Positions 16,387 through 25,639 of a stretch of 64,000 nt of DNA are shown piece after piece. A program made the translations under genes and the position numbers. This stretch comes from Bacteroidota bacterium (lineage in GTDB: Bacteria > Bacteroidota > Bacteroidia > Chitinophagales > Chitinophagaceae): the NCBI GenBank assembly GCA_023386555.1, contig JAEWJK010000004.1, positions 1 to 64,000 of the forward strand, written 5' to 3'. Each line of letters starts with the position of its first letter. The first letter of the stretch is position 1. The notes under the pieces were generated by a model. It saw only the letters and a list, made by a program, of their open reading frames with translations, did no database searches and was not told the DNA's origin.

Positions 16387-16895
16387 TCGAATTGATTGTT
16401 CCAACCTTTTTCCTGTAAGGATTTTACTTTGTGCAATACTTCGCTGTTGAGTTGATTTTTATAAGCTGTGATCTTTTCAGCAACAGTATTATCAAAAGCA
16501 CCAATCATTTGTGCTGCAAGAATTCCTGCATTTTTCGCTGCGTTCAAAGCCACCGTTGCAACAGGAACACCGTTTGGCATTTGAAGGATAGATAAAATCG
16601 AATCCCATCCGTCAACAGAATTGGAGGACTTTACCGGAACACCAATCACCGGCAAAGTTGTTATAGATGCGATCATTCCTGGTAAATGTGCAGCACCACC
16701 TGCTCCGGCAATAATGATCGTCAGGCCTCTTTCTTTTGCAGAAGATGCATAGTCAAACATTCGTTGTGGAGTTCTGTGAGCCGATACAACAGTAAGTTCA
16801 TAGGCAATTCCAAACTCTTTAAGAATATCAGCAGCAGGCTGCATAACGTTTAAGTCACTATCGCTGCCCATTATAATTCCGACAATTGGTTGCAT
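16383..16895 (-). CDS. purE: N5-carboxyaminoimidazole ribonucleotide mutase
   Basis: A 170-aa class I PurE, which moves the carboxyl group of N5-CAIR to give CAIR in purine synthesis. It shows the GSDSDLNVM phosphate-binding start, the VSAHRTPQRM motif with the catalytic His, and the GAGGAAHLPGM loop. PurK lies directly upstream with 24 bp between, as expected for partners of the two-step route. It is the last gene of the - strand group and its end overlaps bshC by 4 bp, tail to tail. Confidence 0.96.
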   Translation of the reverse strand: MQPIVGIIMGSDSDLNVMQPAADILKEFGIAYELTVVSAHRTPQRMFDYASSAKERGLTIIIAGAGGAAHLPGMIASITTLPVIGVPVKSSNSVDGWDSILSILQMPNGVPVATVALNAAKNAGILAAQMIGAFDNTVAEKITAYKNQLNSEVLHKVKSLQEKGWNNQFD

Positions 16896-16919
16896 GCAGT
16901 TAATTTATTTTCAAAAATA

Positions 16920-18044
16920 CTAACGACTAATTACTTTCAAAGTGTGTTTGATCTTATTGGCTTTATGCATCAGATCAGTTTTGTCTTTACTTAGAATTGT
17001 TACATGCCCCATTTTTCTGCCGGGCTTTGTTTCTTTCTTGCCGTAAAGATGTACAAAAGCATTGTCTGTTTTTAACACCTCTTTTAATCCTTCATAAACT
17101 GCCTTTCCCGAATATCCTTCTGTTCCAAGTATGTTTACAATTGCCGATGATTGAATTGCAGCTGTATTGCCGAGAGGATAACCAAGCATTATTCGCCACA
17201 ACATATCATACTGACTGCAATAATGTGCTTCTATTGTATGATGTCCACTGTTATGAACCCTTGGAGCAGTTTCATTCACCAGCACCTCATCGTTATTATC
17301 AACAAATAATTCTATTGCAAACAATCCAGGGCTATTCAGATCTCTGGCTATTTTAGAAGCTATTGCTTCAATCTTCCATAAAACTTTCTGTGAGATATTA
17401 GCAGGGCAGAGTTGGTAATCCAACAAATTCAACACAGGATCAAACAACATTTCAACAGGAGGATAGAGAGCTGTTTCACCAGAATTACTAACTGCAGCTA
17501 TCACAGCAATCTCCATCTTTACATTTACTTTTTTCTCCAGAACCGATAACGCATCAAACCCTTTACTTATCTCAGTTTCATTATTTATTATCTGAACACC
17601 TTTTCCATCATAACCTCCTTCACCAATCTTATGAACTGCAGGTAAAAAATCAATGTTAGCAGCTAATTCTTCTTTATTCTGTGTTAAGATGAATGCAGAA
17701 GTTGGAATCTCTTTATCCTTATAAAATTGTTTTTGATTGACTTTATTTTTTATGATACGTATAGCAGCTGGTTTTGGATAAACTCTCACACCTTCAGATT
17801 CAAGTTTTTCTAAAGCATCCACATTAACAGACTCAATTTCTATTGTAATTGCATCAAGTTGTTTACCGAAATTGTAGACAGTTTCAAAGTCTTTTATATC
17901 CCCTTTTACAAAGTGATTGCAGAGATGTGCAGCAGGACATTCATCATCATTTTCCAGAACAAATGTTTCAATCACATAATTGGCAGCAGCCTGTAATAAC
18001 ATTCGTCCAAGTTGACCTCCACCCAGTATTCCTACTTTTTGCAT
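16920..18044 (-). CDS. purK: 5-(carboxyamino)imidazole ribonucleotide synthase
   Basis: A 374-aa ATP-grasp enzyme that makes N5-CAIR from AIR, ATP and bicarbonate. Visible features are the N-terminal GILGGGQLGRMLLQAA, the ATP-grasp segment KIGEGGYDGKGVQII and the catalytic-site region LFVDNNDEVLVNETAPRVHNSGHHT. It is placed between otsAB (30-bp gap) and purE (24-bp gap), and the four genes nudix-otsAB-purK-purE probably form one transcript. Confidence 0.96.
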   Translation of the reverse strand: MQKVGILGGGQLGRMLLQAAANYVIETFVLENDDECPAAHLCNHFVKGDIKDFETVYNFGKQLDAITIEIESVNVDALEKLESEGVRVYPKPAAIRIIKNKVNQKQFYKDKEIPTSAFILTQNKEELAANIDFLPAVHKIGEGGYDGKGVQIINNETEISKGFDALSVLEKKVNVKMEIAVIAAVSNSGETALYPPVEMLFDPVLNLLDYQLCPANISQKVLWKIEAIASKIARDLNSPGLFAIELFVDNNDEVLVNETAPRVHNSGHHTIEAHYCSQYDMLWRIMLGYPLGNTAAIQSSAIVNILGTEGYSGKAVYEGLKEVLKTDNAFVHLYGKKETKPGRKMGHVTILSKDKTDLMHKANKIKHTLKVISR

Positions 18045-18074
18045 GCAGCAAAAATAAGTGCATCGGGAGTAAGA

Positions 18075-20288
18075 TTAAGCTCTCATGTCTTTATGTTGAT
18101 ATTCTTTTTGAGAACCTGCTGCGGCTAATATTGATAGCAGTCTTCTTACGTCTTTATAACTATTAACGAAAAACTTTGCGGCAGATATGTTGCTGCCAAC
18201 TTTTACCGTTACAGCTTCATCAGGAAGGCTTTTGAAGATGTCTTCATCAGTATAATCATCACCAATGGCTATCATCATTTCTGGCTGATTTTCATTTACC
18301 CATGCTGCCACAGCTTTTCCTTTATTTATCTCGGCATTTTTTACTTCAATAACCTTATTACCTTGCAGAATTTGCAAACCACGATCGCTGACTAAGTATT
18401 TAAGATTGTTGGTTAATTCATTTGCTCTTAATTCTCCCAAACCGGCATCGGTTCTGCGGAAATGCCATACTAAAGAGTATGTTTTCTCCTCAATAAAGCT
18501 ACCGGGAGTTCTGTCTGTGTACGTATTCAATACCTGCAGCACATCTTTCTTCCAATCATCTGTTAACCCGGGAATTGCTTTCCATTCATCTCCATGATAT
18601 TTTACCCATGCACCATGCTCAGCAATCATATCCATTTTTAAATTACCCAGCCATTCTTCCAGGGTTTCATAATTTCTACCACTGATCAAAACAATTTTAT
18701 TAGCAGGATCTGATGATAAAACATGAAGCAATTCATATAATTCGTTATCCGGCCTGGCAAGGTGAATATTTGATTGAAAATCTACCAGCGTTCCATCGTA
18801 ATCAAGAAATAATACTCTCCTGGTTGATTTTATATAATTTTCTTTTATTGATTGTTCTTTACTTGTGCTTAGTTGTTTTGCCTGCATAGATTCCTGCATT
18901 TGTTTCACTTCAATTAAACGATGCATAAAATTTCTTACCCATGAGCCGATGTTGAATTTCTCTACTACATATCTCAACTGCTTCATTCTTCTTTCCTGCT
19001 CATCCATAGGCATTTTTAATGCCACATATATCGCTTCACTTATTTCATGTACATTGTTAGGATTTACAATCCATGCATCTACCAGTTCTTTAGCAGCTCC
19101 TGCCATTTCGCTAAGAATAAGCATCCCATCATTATTTGTTCTTGATGCGATGTATTCTTTACAAACCAGGTTCATTCCATCTCTCATTGGTGTAACCAAA
19201 CAAATATGAGCAAAGTGATACAAGGCTGCCAACATTTCGAAAGGAGCAGACTGGTAAAAATAATGAACCGGAACCCAGGTAAGTGATCTGTAACGACTGT
19301 TAAGATTACCGACGAACTTATCTATTTCATCTCTTAATTCTTTGTATTGTGGAACTGTATCTCTTGAAGGCACAACAATCATGTACAACGAAACTTTTTC
19401 TTTAAAAGCAGGTTGTTCAGCAAGAAAAAGTTCGAAAGCATGTAAACGTTGCAAAATGCCTTTGCTGTAATCTAACCGATCAATGGTCAATATCATTTTA
19501 GCATCACCAAAAAGACGTTGAATACTCTTGATATTTTCCTGCACTTTATTATCATGGATCGCTTCCCTGAATTTTTTATCATCAATTCCCATTGGGAAAG
19601 ATTCTACCACAACATTTCTTCCTTCAGCCGTAATTACATTAGCAGAACTGCGATATCCGGAAAGATGGGTTACAGTACTGAGAAAATGTCGAACATCATC
19701 ATAGGTATGAAATCCAATAAGATCAGCACCTAAAATACCATGTATCAATTCTCTTCTCCATGGTATCAATCGAAATATTTCAAAAGAAGGAAAAGGTATA
19801 TGATTGAAGAAACCGATACTCAGGTTGGGCTTTGCTTCTCGTAAAAAAGAAGGCACTAGGAGTAATTGATAATCATGTACCCAAACAGTGTCATCATCTT
19901 CAACATGGTTTAAAATCGTTTCTGCAAATTTGCGGTTTACTTCTATATACGACTTCCAGAATTGCTGTTCAAATTTTGCATAAGTAGCCATGTAATGAAA
20001 AATGGGCCACAATGTTTCATTCGAAAAGCCTTCGTAAAAATTATTTATCTGCTTTTGTGAAAGAAAAACAGGAATTAAACTTTCCTGTTGCAGCATATCG
20101 GTTATTTCATCCTGTTTTTGGCTTTCAATAATACTTCCCGGCCAGCCGATCCATATATTTTCATTTTGCTTATAAATCGACCCCAGGCCTGTAGCCAAAC
20201 CACCTTCACTGGTTTTTAAAGAGGCTTTCCCATTATCAATTGATATTTTAACCGGCAATCTGTTAGAAACAATAATAGTCTTTGGCAT
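18075..20288 (-). CDS. Bifunctional trehalose-6-phosphate synthase/phosphatase
   Basis: A 737-aa fusion of OtsA and OtsB activities. The first part (about 1-470) is a GT20 synthase: NRLPVKI start, GWPGS, VWVHDYQLLLVP, HIPFPSFEIFR and the RDGMNLVCKEY loop that binds UDP-glucose and glucose-6-P. The second part (about 490-730) is an HAD phosphatase with FLDYDGTLVDF, SGRNYETLEEW and GDDYTDEDIF. The protein makes trehalose, an osmolyte and stress protectant, from UDP-glucose in two steps without releasing the intermediate. Both active sites look intact. It sits between the nudix gene (26-bp gap) and purK. A role beside purine synthesis genes is not explained. Confidence 0.95.
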   Translation of the reverse strand: MPKTIIVSNRLPVKISIDNGKASLKTSEGGLATGLGSIYKQNENIWIGWPGSIIESQKQDEITDMLQQESLIPVFLSQKQINNFYEGFSNETLWPIFHYMATYAKFEQQFWKSYIEVNRKFAETILNHVEDDDTVWVHDYQLLLVPSFLREAKPNLSIGFFNHIPFPSFEIFRLIPWRRELIHGILGADLIGFHTYDDVRHFLSTVTHLSGYRSSANVITAEGRNVVVESFPMGIDDKKFREAIHDNKVQENIKSIQRLFGDAKMILTIDRLDYSKGILQRLHAFELFLAEQPAFKEKVSLYMIVVPSRDTVPQYKELRDEIDKFVGNLNSRYRSLTWVPVHYFYQSAPFEMLAALYHFAHICLVTPMRDGMNLVCKEYIASRTNNDGMLILSEMAGAAKELVDAWIVNPNNVHEISEAIYVALKMPMDEQERRMKQLRYVVEKFNIGSWVRNFMHRLIEVKQMQESMQAKQLSTSKEQSIKENYIKSTRRVLFLDYDGTLVDFQSNIHLARPDNELYELLHVLSSDPANKIVLISGRNYETLEEWLGNLKMDMIAEHGAWVKYHGDEWKAIPGLTDDWKKDVLQVLNTYTDRTPGSFIEEKTYSLVWHFRRTDAGLGELRANELTNNLKYLVSDRGLQILQGNKVIEVKNAEINKGKAVAAWVNENQPEMMIAIGDDYTDEDIFKSLPDEAVTVKVGSNISAAKFFVNSYKDVRRLLSILAAAGSQKEYQHKDMRA

Positions 20289-20314
20289 ACAATATCTTAC
20301 ACCAAAAATTATAC

Positions 20315-20725
20315 CTATGCCATGCCTGTAGCTTTATCTAATACTTGTTTAATGTTATCGTAGGTATTTTGAAGATATGGTTGAAGCTCATTTGGATTTA
20401 CCCACTTAACATCTTCAATCTGCTCATCAGTTTGTGGAATAAGTTTATTGGTTGAAGAAGCTTTCATCCTATACCACGCAGTTTTTTTGGTTATTTGCTC
20501 ACCATCTTCTTTATAGTGATGAATTGTTGTATCAATCAAAGCACCTATCTGTACATTTTCTAACCCTGTTTCTTCTTCTACTTCTCTAACAGCACACTCT
20601 TCAACAGTTTCATCATTGTCCATTTTACCCTTTGGTAAATCCCAATGCTTCTTACGGAAGATCAATAAAATCTCACCTTTTTCATTCTCCACAACTCCAC
20701 CTGCTGCCAATATCATTTTTTCCAT
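20315..20725 (-). CDS. NUDIX hydrolase
   Basis: A 136-aa Nudix enzyme. The Nudix box GX5EX7REUXEEXG is complete at about residues 33-54 (GKMDNDETVEECAVREVEEETG split here as GKMDNDET and REVEEETG). The substrate is likely a diphosphate linked to another moiety, such as an Ap4A- or NDP-sugar-like compound; the FRKKHWDLPKG run before the box fits Ap4A hydrolase-type enzymes. It is the first gene of the - strand group and is divergent from pyrE, 80 bp away. Confidence 0.9.
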   Translation of the reverse strand: MEKMILAAGGVVENEKGEILLIFRKKHWDLPKGKMDNDETVEECAVREVEEETGLENVQIGALIDTTIHHYKEDGEQITKKTAWYRMKASSTNKLIPQTDEQIEDVKWVNPNELQPYLQNTYDNIKQVLDKATGMA

Positions 20726-20792
20726 TCAGCTAATTTTTTCTAAAAATAGCCTCAAATAGAACACCAATAAAGTTCAGCTGTTGGTTCAGCCT

Positions 20793-20800
20793 TATCTTCG
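20793..20800 (+). promoter_or_regulatory. -7 box TATCTTCG directly before pyrE
   Basis: One mismatch from TAnnTTTG; the box ends 4 nt before the ATG at 20805, so the message would be leaderless. This placement also argues that the true start is ATG 20805 and not the in-frame TTG at 20781. Confidence 0.5.
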
Positions 20801-20804
20801 TAAC

Positions 20805-21434
20805 ATGGGTAATGAAAAAGCCATTGCTGAAAAATTGTTACAGGTAGAAGCAGTAAAGCTCAGACCTGAAGAACCTTATACCTGGGCTAGTGGATGGAAA
20901 AGTCCCATTTACTGCGATAATCGTAAGATTCTTTCTTTCCCATATATCAGAGATTATATTAAAAGTGAACTCTGCAATGTGATCTTCGAACAATTTGCCG
21001 AAGCAGAATTAGTGGCTGGTGTTGCTACAGCTGGAATAGCCTGGGGTGCAATGGCTGCAGATCAGTTGAAGTTGCCTTTTGTATACGTCAGACCTAAACC
21101 AAAAGAACATGGATTGGGAAACCAGATTGAAGGTCATTTTGAAAAAGGAACTAAGGTAATTGTAGTGGAAGATCTTATTTCAACAGGAAAAAGCAGCTTA
21201 CAGGTTGTTGATGCTTTAAGAGAAGCAGGAGCAGAAGTTGTTGGAATGATATCCATCTTTACTTATGGATTTGATGTAGCAGTGGAAGCTTTTGATAGAG
21301 CAGGAGTGAAGTTGAAATCGCTTACCAATTATCCACAGATGATCAATCTTGCAATGGAAAAAGGAACTGTTACTGCTGATATGGAATCTGTTTTATTACA
21401 ATGGCAGAAAGATCCTGCTAACTGGAGCAAATAA
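20805..21434 (+). CDS. pyrE: Orotate phosphoribosyltransferase
   Basis: A 209-aa enzyme from ATG 20805 that joins orotate to PRPP to make OMP in pyrimidine synthesis. The PRPP-binding motif VIVVEDLISTGKSS is near residues 123-136. The Lys-containing flexible loop is VRPKPKEHGLGNQIEG, and the N-terminal ASGWKSPIYCDNR is typical. A longer frame starts at a TTG (20781) but its eight extra residues lie over the promoter. The HMA-like gene follows after 11 bp and is probably co-transcribed. Confidence 0.95.
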   Translation: MGNEKAIAEKLLQVEAVKLRPEEPYTWASGWKSPIYCDNRKILSFPYIRDYIKSELCNVIFEQFAEAELVAGVATAGIAWGAMAADQLKLPFVYVRPKPKEHGLGNQIEGHFEKGTKVIVVEDLISTGKSSLQVVDALREAGAEVVGMISIFTYGFDVAVEAFDRAGVKLKSLTNYPQMINLAMEKGTVTADMESVLLQWQKDPANWSK

Positions 21435-21445
21435 AAATATCTTAT

Positions 21446-21850
21446 ATGAAAAAACTATTAGTAGCGATTGTATTGATGTGCAGTATTAGTATTACAGCTA
21501 TTGCACAACAGCCCAAAGCACAATGGGTAACCATCAAGTCTGAAAATTTAAAATGCTGGGAGTGTAAGAAGTTATTAGATGAATACCTGAAAAGAGCCAA
21601 TGGCTCTATGATGGAAAGCGGAATGATACAGTGGAGATACAATCTTATAAAAGGTGAATTGAAAGTGCAGTATTATCCTGACAGGACAAATCCAAACCTT
21701 ATCAAAACTGTCATGGCCAATGCAGGTTTTGATGCCGATGAGATTAAAGCATCTGAAGAATCATACAAGATACTTCCACCGAATTGTAAAAGAGCTGCTG
21801 ATGGTGGTGGACCTAAAAAGGGAAAGCCTTGTCATATTGAACCTCAATAA
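21446..21850 (+). CDS. Secreted heavy-metal-associated (HMA)-like protein
   Basis: A 134-aa protein with an N-terminal signal peptide (MKKLLVAIVLMCSISITAIA, cleavage near AQQ). The mature part has an HMA-like ferredoxin fold: a strand WVTIKSEN, then LKCWECKKLLDEYL, which puts a CxxC pair (Cys at about 33 and 36) at the start of helix 1, where HMA domains bind Cu(I) or other soft metals. The spacing KCWEC differs from the usual MxCxxC because there is no Met. The tail PPNCKRADG-like segment with GGGPKKGKPC adds two Cys. Periplasmic metal binding is inference. A strong terminator follows 8 bp after the stop. Confidence 0.7.
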   Translation: MKKLLVAIVLMCSISITAIAQQPKAQWVTIKSENLKCWECKKLLDEYLKRANGSMMESGMIQWRYNLIKGELKVQYYPDRTNPNLIKTVMANAGFDADEIKASEESYKILPPNCKRAADGGGPKKGKPCHIEPQ

Positions 21851-21858
21851 TAGAATTG

Positions 21859-21884
21859 AAAATCCCACTATTGAGTGGGATTTT
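21859..21884 (+). terminator. Rho-independent terminator after the pyrE group
   Basis: AAAATCCCACT (21859-21869) and AGTGGGATTTT (21874-21884) form an 11-bp perfect stem with a 4-nt loop (ATTG), followed by more Ts. It ends the pyrE-HMA transcript. Confidence 0.85.
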
Positions 21885-21981
21885 TTATCGTAAATTCAAG
21901 TGAGGCTTAGAATTAAATCCTGCACAAAATTGTACAATGCATGATTCATATCTGCAGCTGACTTCATAAATCTGCAAACCT

Positions 21982-21989
21982 TACCTTTG
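21982..21989 (+). promoter_or_regulatory. -7 box TACCTTTG before prfC
   Basis: Exact TAnnTTTG match, ending 9 nt before the ATG at 21999. The in-frame TTG at 21987 overlaps the box, which argues for ATG 21999 as the start. Confidence 0.6.
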
Positions 21990-21998
21990 CCGCCATTT

Positions 21999-23585
21999 AT
22001 GCGTTACCAGAAAGAAATAGAAAGAAGAAGAACGTTTGCAATCATTTCACACCCCGATGCCGGTAAAACTACATTAACTGAAAAATTACTGTTATTTGGT
22101 GGTGCTATCCAGGTGGCAGGTGCTGTTAAAAGCAACAAGATAAAGAAACACGCAACGAGTGATTTCATGGAAATTGAAAGGCAGCGTGGAATTTCTGTTG
22201 CTACATCGGTAATGACGTTTGAATACAAAGACAATCTCATCAACTTACTTGATACACCTGGTCACAAAGATTTTGCTGAAGATACTTACCGAACATTAAC
22301 TGCAGTTGATAGCGTAATTCTGGTTGTTGATAGTGTGAATGGAGTAGAGGAACAAACGAGAAGATTGATGGAAGTATGTCGTATGAGAGATACGCCTGTG
22401 ATTGTTTTCATCAATAAAATGGATAGGGATGGAAAGAACCGTTTTGATCTGCTGGAAGAAATTGAGAAAGAGTTGAAGATTTCTCTTCATCCGATGACGT
22501 GGCCGATCAGTAGTGGTAAAGATTTTAAAGGAGTATACAATCTTGATAATAAAAAGCTTCGTTTGTTTACCGCCAGTACAAAAGCAGACGATGATGATGT
22601 GATTGCTATTGACGACATTAACGATAAAGTGCTTGATGAAAAAATAGGGGAGAGAGATGCTACCATTTTAAGAGAAGATGTTGAATTGATAGAAACTGTG
22701 CATGGCTCATTGAATGTGGAAGATTATTTGGCAGGGATGATCGCTCCTGTATTTTTCGGAAGTGCGGTTAACAATTTTGGTGTGAAGGAATTGTTGGAAA
22801 CATTTGTAAAGATATCGCCATTACCACAGCCAAGAGAAACAAGTAAAAGAGAAGTAGATCCCGCTGAAGATAAATTCAGTGGATTTGTATTTAAAATTCA
22901 TGCGAATCTTGATCCAAAGCACAGAGATAGAATTGCATTTATGAGAGTGTGCAGTGGAAAGTTTGAACGCAACAAATATTTTCACCACGTTCGGCTGGAT
23001 AAGGACATTCGTTTCAGTAATCCTTATTCATTTATGGCCAGGAGCAAGGATATTATTGAAGATGCTTATCCTGGTGATGTTGTTGGTTTGTTTGATACCG
23101 GTAATTTCAAGATCGGTGATACATTAACAGAAGGCGAAGATTTTTTCTTTACGGGTATTCCAACATTTTCTCCTGAAATTTTCAAGGAGTTAGTGAACAA
23201 AGATCCAATGAAGACCAAGCAACTGGAAAAAGGTATTCAACAATTAACAGATGAAGGTGTTGCACAATTGTTCACACAATTTGGCGGCAATAAAAAGATC
23301 ATTGGTTGTGTAGGTGAACTTCAGTTTGAAGTGATTCAATATCGTTTATTGCACGAGTACGGTGCTGCCTGTGAATTCAGAAGTATGCCTTTTTATAAAG
23401 CTTGCTGGCTCACATCTAATAACCAGGCAAAGCTGGAAGATTTCCTTCGGTTCAAACAACAGAATTCAGCTGAAGACAAAGATGGCAACCCTGTTTATTT
23501 GGCACAAAGTGAATGGTTTTTGAATACTGAAATTCAGAACAATCCCGACATCACATTTCATTTCAGTTCAGAGATTCATAAATAA
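21999..23585 (+). CDS. prfC: Peptide chain release factor 3
   Basis: A 528-aa translational GTPase that recycles RF1/RF2 after peptide release. The G motifs are SHPDAGKTTL (about 16-25), DTPGHKDF and NKMDRDG (about 145). The domain III/IV region FEVIQYRLLHEYGAACEF is present near the end. Length is normal for RF3. ATG 21999 is preferred over the TTG four codons upstream. It is not in an operon with the gene before it (terminator at 21859-21884); the M20 peptidase gene follows 22 bp downstream but has its own -7-like box. Confidence 0.95.
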   Translation: MRYQKEIERRRTFAIISHPDAGKTTLTEKLLLFGGAIQVAGAVKSNKIKKHATSDFMEIERQRGISVATSVMTFEYKDNLINLLDTPGHKDFAEDTYRTLTAVDSVILVVDSVNGVEEQTRRLMEVCRMRDTPVIVFINKMDRDGKNRFDLLEEIEKELKISLHPMTWPISSGKDFKGVYNLDNKKLRLFTASTKADDDDVIAIDDINDKVLDEKIGERDATILREDVELIETVHGSLNVEDYLAGMIAPVFFGSAVNNFGVKELLETFVKISPLPQPRETSKREVDPAEDKFSGFVFKIHANLDPKHRDRIAFMRVCSGKFERNKYFHHVRLDKDIRFSNPYSFMARSKDIIEDAYPGDVVGLFDTGNFKIGDTLTEGEDFFFTGIPTFSPEIFKELVNKDPMKTKQLEKGIQQLTDEGVAQLFTQFGGNKKIIGCVGELQFEVIQYRLLHEYGAACEFRSMPFYKACWLTSNNQAKLEDFLRFKQQNSAEDKDGNPVYLAQSEWFLNTEIQNNPDITFHFSSEIHK

Positions 23586-23596
23586 ATCTTTCTCTT

Positions 23597-23604
23597 TACA
23601 TTTA
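23597..23604 (+). promoter_or_regulatory. -7-like box TACATTTA before the M20 peptidase gene
   Basis: One mismatch from TAnnTTTG, ending 3 nt before the ATG at 23608. If active, the mRNA is leaderless. Read-through from prfC is also possible. Confidence 0.35.
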
Positions 23605-23607
23605 GTT

Positions 23608-24894
23608 ATGAAGAAACAAGTTTTGCTGATGATCCTTCTCATCAGCTGCAGTATTTCCTATGCCCAATCTTTGAATGCTGATGAGAAGAAGATCGTTGCA
23701 TCTATTAAGAATTCATTACCGCATCATCTTGATCTGTTAGAAAAGATCGTTAACATCAACAGCGGTACACTGAATGTAAAAGGAGTGAGGGCTGTTGGTG
23801 ATGCATTACGAGTTGAGTTTAATAAGATCGGCTTTACCACAGAATGGATCAACATGCCTGATTCAATGAAAAGGGCAGGTCATCTGGTTGCTTCAGTCAA
23901 AGGAAGTAAAGGAAAGAAACTGTTTCTCATCGGCCATCTCGATACGGTGTTTGAGCCTGATATGCCTGCTAATCCATACAGAAAAATAAACGATTCAACT
24001 GCAACAGGCCAGGGAGTTGAAGACATGAAAGGTGGTGATGTAATTATTCTTGCCGTATTGGAAGCTTTATATAAAAATGGTTTATTAAAAGATGTGAGCG
24101 TTACAGCATATTTCACAGGTGATGAAGAGAAAAGTGGATCACCAATAGAATTAAGTCGTGGTGATTTTATTGAAAGAGCAAAAGCCCACGATATTGCTCT
24201 GGCTTTTGAAGGTGCTATCGGTTCAACAATAGCAACAGGCAGAAGAGGAATAGGTGGATGGCAGCTGAAAGTTCATGGAAAGCAGGCCCATTCTTCAGGT
24301 GTTTTCAATAAAAATTATGGAGCTATTTATGAAGCATCAAGAATTATCAATGAATTCAGAAGCCAGTTAGATCATGAACCATTCCTCACTATAAATCCGG
24401 GTGTAATTATAGGTGGAACTGATGTGCATTATGATGCTACAAAAACAAGCGGGTCTGTTTCCAGCAAAACAAATATTATTTCTCCTGATTGTATTGTTCA
24501 GGGCGATATGCGTTTTTTATCAGACAAGCAAAAAGATTCAGCGATTGCTAAGATGAAAAGTATAGTGTATAATAACAATCTTCCTGGTACAAGTGCTGAA
24601 ATTAGTTTTACTGATGGTATTCCTGCTATGGAGCCAACTTCAGCCAATAATTCTCTAGCTGAGTTGCTGAGTAATATATCTGTTGATCTAGGATACGATC
24701 GAATACTTCCCGGAGATCCTGCAGGTCGTGGTGCAGGTGATATTTCTTATGTAGCAAAGTATTTGGAAGGTGCTTTGGATGGACTTGGTGCAGAAGGCTG
24801 GGGTGGACATGCACCAGGCGAAATAATGAGTTTAAAAACCTTTGAACGACAGGTGCAAAGAGCTGCAATATTGATCTATCGTTTAACCAGATGA
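23608..24894 (+). CDS. M20-family metallopeptidase (carboxypeptidase G2-like), secreted
   Basis: A 428-aa zinc peptidase with signal peptide (residues 1-20, cleaved near SYAQ). The two-zinc ligands are H110 and D112 in IGHLDT, D139 in GVEDMKGGD, the catalytic Glu pair in FTGDEEKSG (about 173-174), and a late GRGAGDISYVA with HAPGE. Layout and length match glutamate carboxypeptidase/CPG2, with a dimerisation domain between (about 210-320). It should remove C-terminal residues from folate-like or acylated amino acids in the periplasm; substrate unknown. It converges on the DUF92 gene with 7 bp between. Confidence 0.88.
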   Translation: MKKQVLLMILLISCSISYAQSLNADEKKIVASIKNSLPHHLDLLEKIVNINSGTLNVKGVRAVGDALRVEFNKIGFTTEWINMPDSMKRAGHLVASVKGSKGKKLFLIGHLDTVFEPDMPANPYRKINDSTATGQGVEDMKGGDVIILAVLEALYKNGLLKDVSVTAYFTGDEEKSGSPIELSRGDFIERAKAHDIALAFEGAIGSTIATGRRGIGGWQLKVHGKQAHSSGVFNKNYGAIYEASRIINEFRSQLDHEPFLTINPGVIIGGTDVHYDATKTSGSVSSKTNIISPDCIVQGDMRFLSDKQKDSAIAKMKSIVYNNNLPGTSAEISFTDGIPAMEPTSANNSLAELLSNISVDLGYDRILPGDPAGRGAGDISYVAKYLEGALDGLGAEGWGGHAPGEIMSLKTFERQVQRAAILIYRLTR

Positions 24895-24901
24895 TGAAAT
24901 A

Positions 24902-25633
24902 TTACATAAAATAACTTTCTCTTACAAAGCTCATGATTCCACCTGCTGTTGCAGCAATCATTGTATTCAGAAAATTCACCGCATTATTACCAAGAATATT
25001 GTTTCGCTCCAATGTTGCACCGAGAATGGAATCTGAAAGATTGCCAATAATTCCTGCTACAATAATGATCAGTGTAGCACTAAGGTACCAATTTGTGCAA
25101 AGCCCATAAAGTAGTGCAATAATGATGCTTCCTGCTAATCCTAACATCGTTCCTTCAAAACTGATTACTCCATTTTCTCCTTTCATATCGGGCTTGAAAG
25201 AAAGAATGTTATAAAATCTTTTGCCATACACCATTCCCAACTCTGATGAAAGAGTATCGGCAGTAGCGGAAGAAAAACTACATGCGATCAACAACAACAT
25301 TATTTCTTCGAGATCAGGAAAAACTAAAGCGGTAACAGCAAGTATGAACGCTACACCTCCATTGGCAAGTACCTGTGCTGTATTTCTTCTTCCGCTGTCT
25401 TCTTCAGATGATAAGTATCTTTTGAGATTTTTTTTATGAGAAGTAGCCAAAACACCCATAATGAAAAAACTTCCCAGCAGAAGTATTCCACAAAATCCAA
25501 CTCCTGCATAAATAAAGGATGCTATTAGTGCCGCAACAACAGCTGCAGTTATGGTAAGTTTCTTTGTGTAAAGTGTAAGCAGTACACTTACAATCAACAC
25601 AATAACAAAAATTAATACGGCTGAATCTATCAC
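24902..25633 (-). CDS. DUF92 family membrane protein
   Basis: A 243-aa polytopic membrane protein with about six hydrophobic segments; it matches the DUF92/TMEM19 family. The family motif HKKNLKRYL after the first helices, ATADTLSSELGM in the middle and ISFEGTMLGLAGS are conserved features. Some relatives are phytol kinase-like (VTE5/6 side of the family), so a lipid-alcohol kinase role is possible but not shown. The start is GTG at 25633, 6 bp after the CvfB-like stop codon, so the two are coupled. Confidence 0.8.
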   Translation of the reverse strand: MIDSAVLIFVIVLIVSVLLTLYTKKLTITAAVVAALIASFIYAGVGFCGILLLGSFFIMGVLATSHKKNLKRYLSSEEDSGRRNTAQVLANGGVAFILAVTALVFPDLEEIMLLLIACSFSSATADTLSSELGMVYGKRFYNILSFKPDMKGENGVISFEGTMLGLAGSIIIALLYGLCTNWYLSATLIIIVAGIIGNLSDSILGATLERNNILGNNAVNFLNTMIAATAGGIMSFVRESYFM

Positions 25634-25639
25634 AATGAT

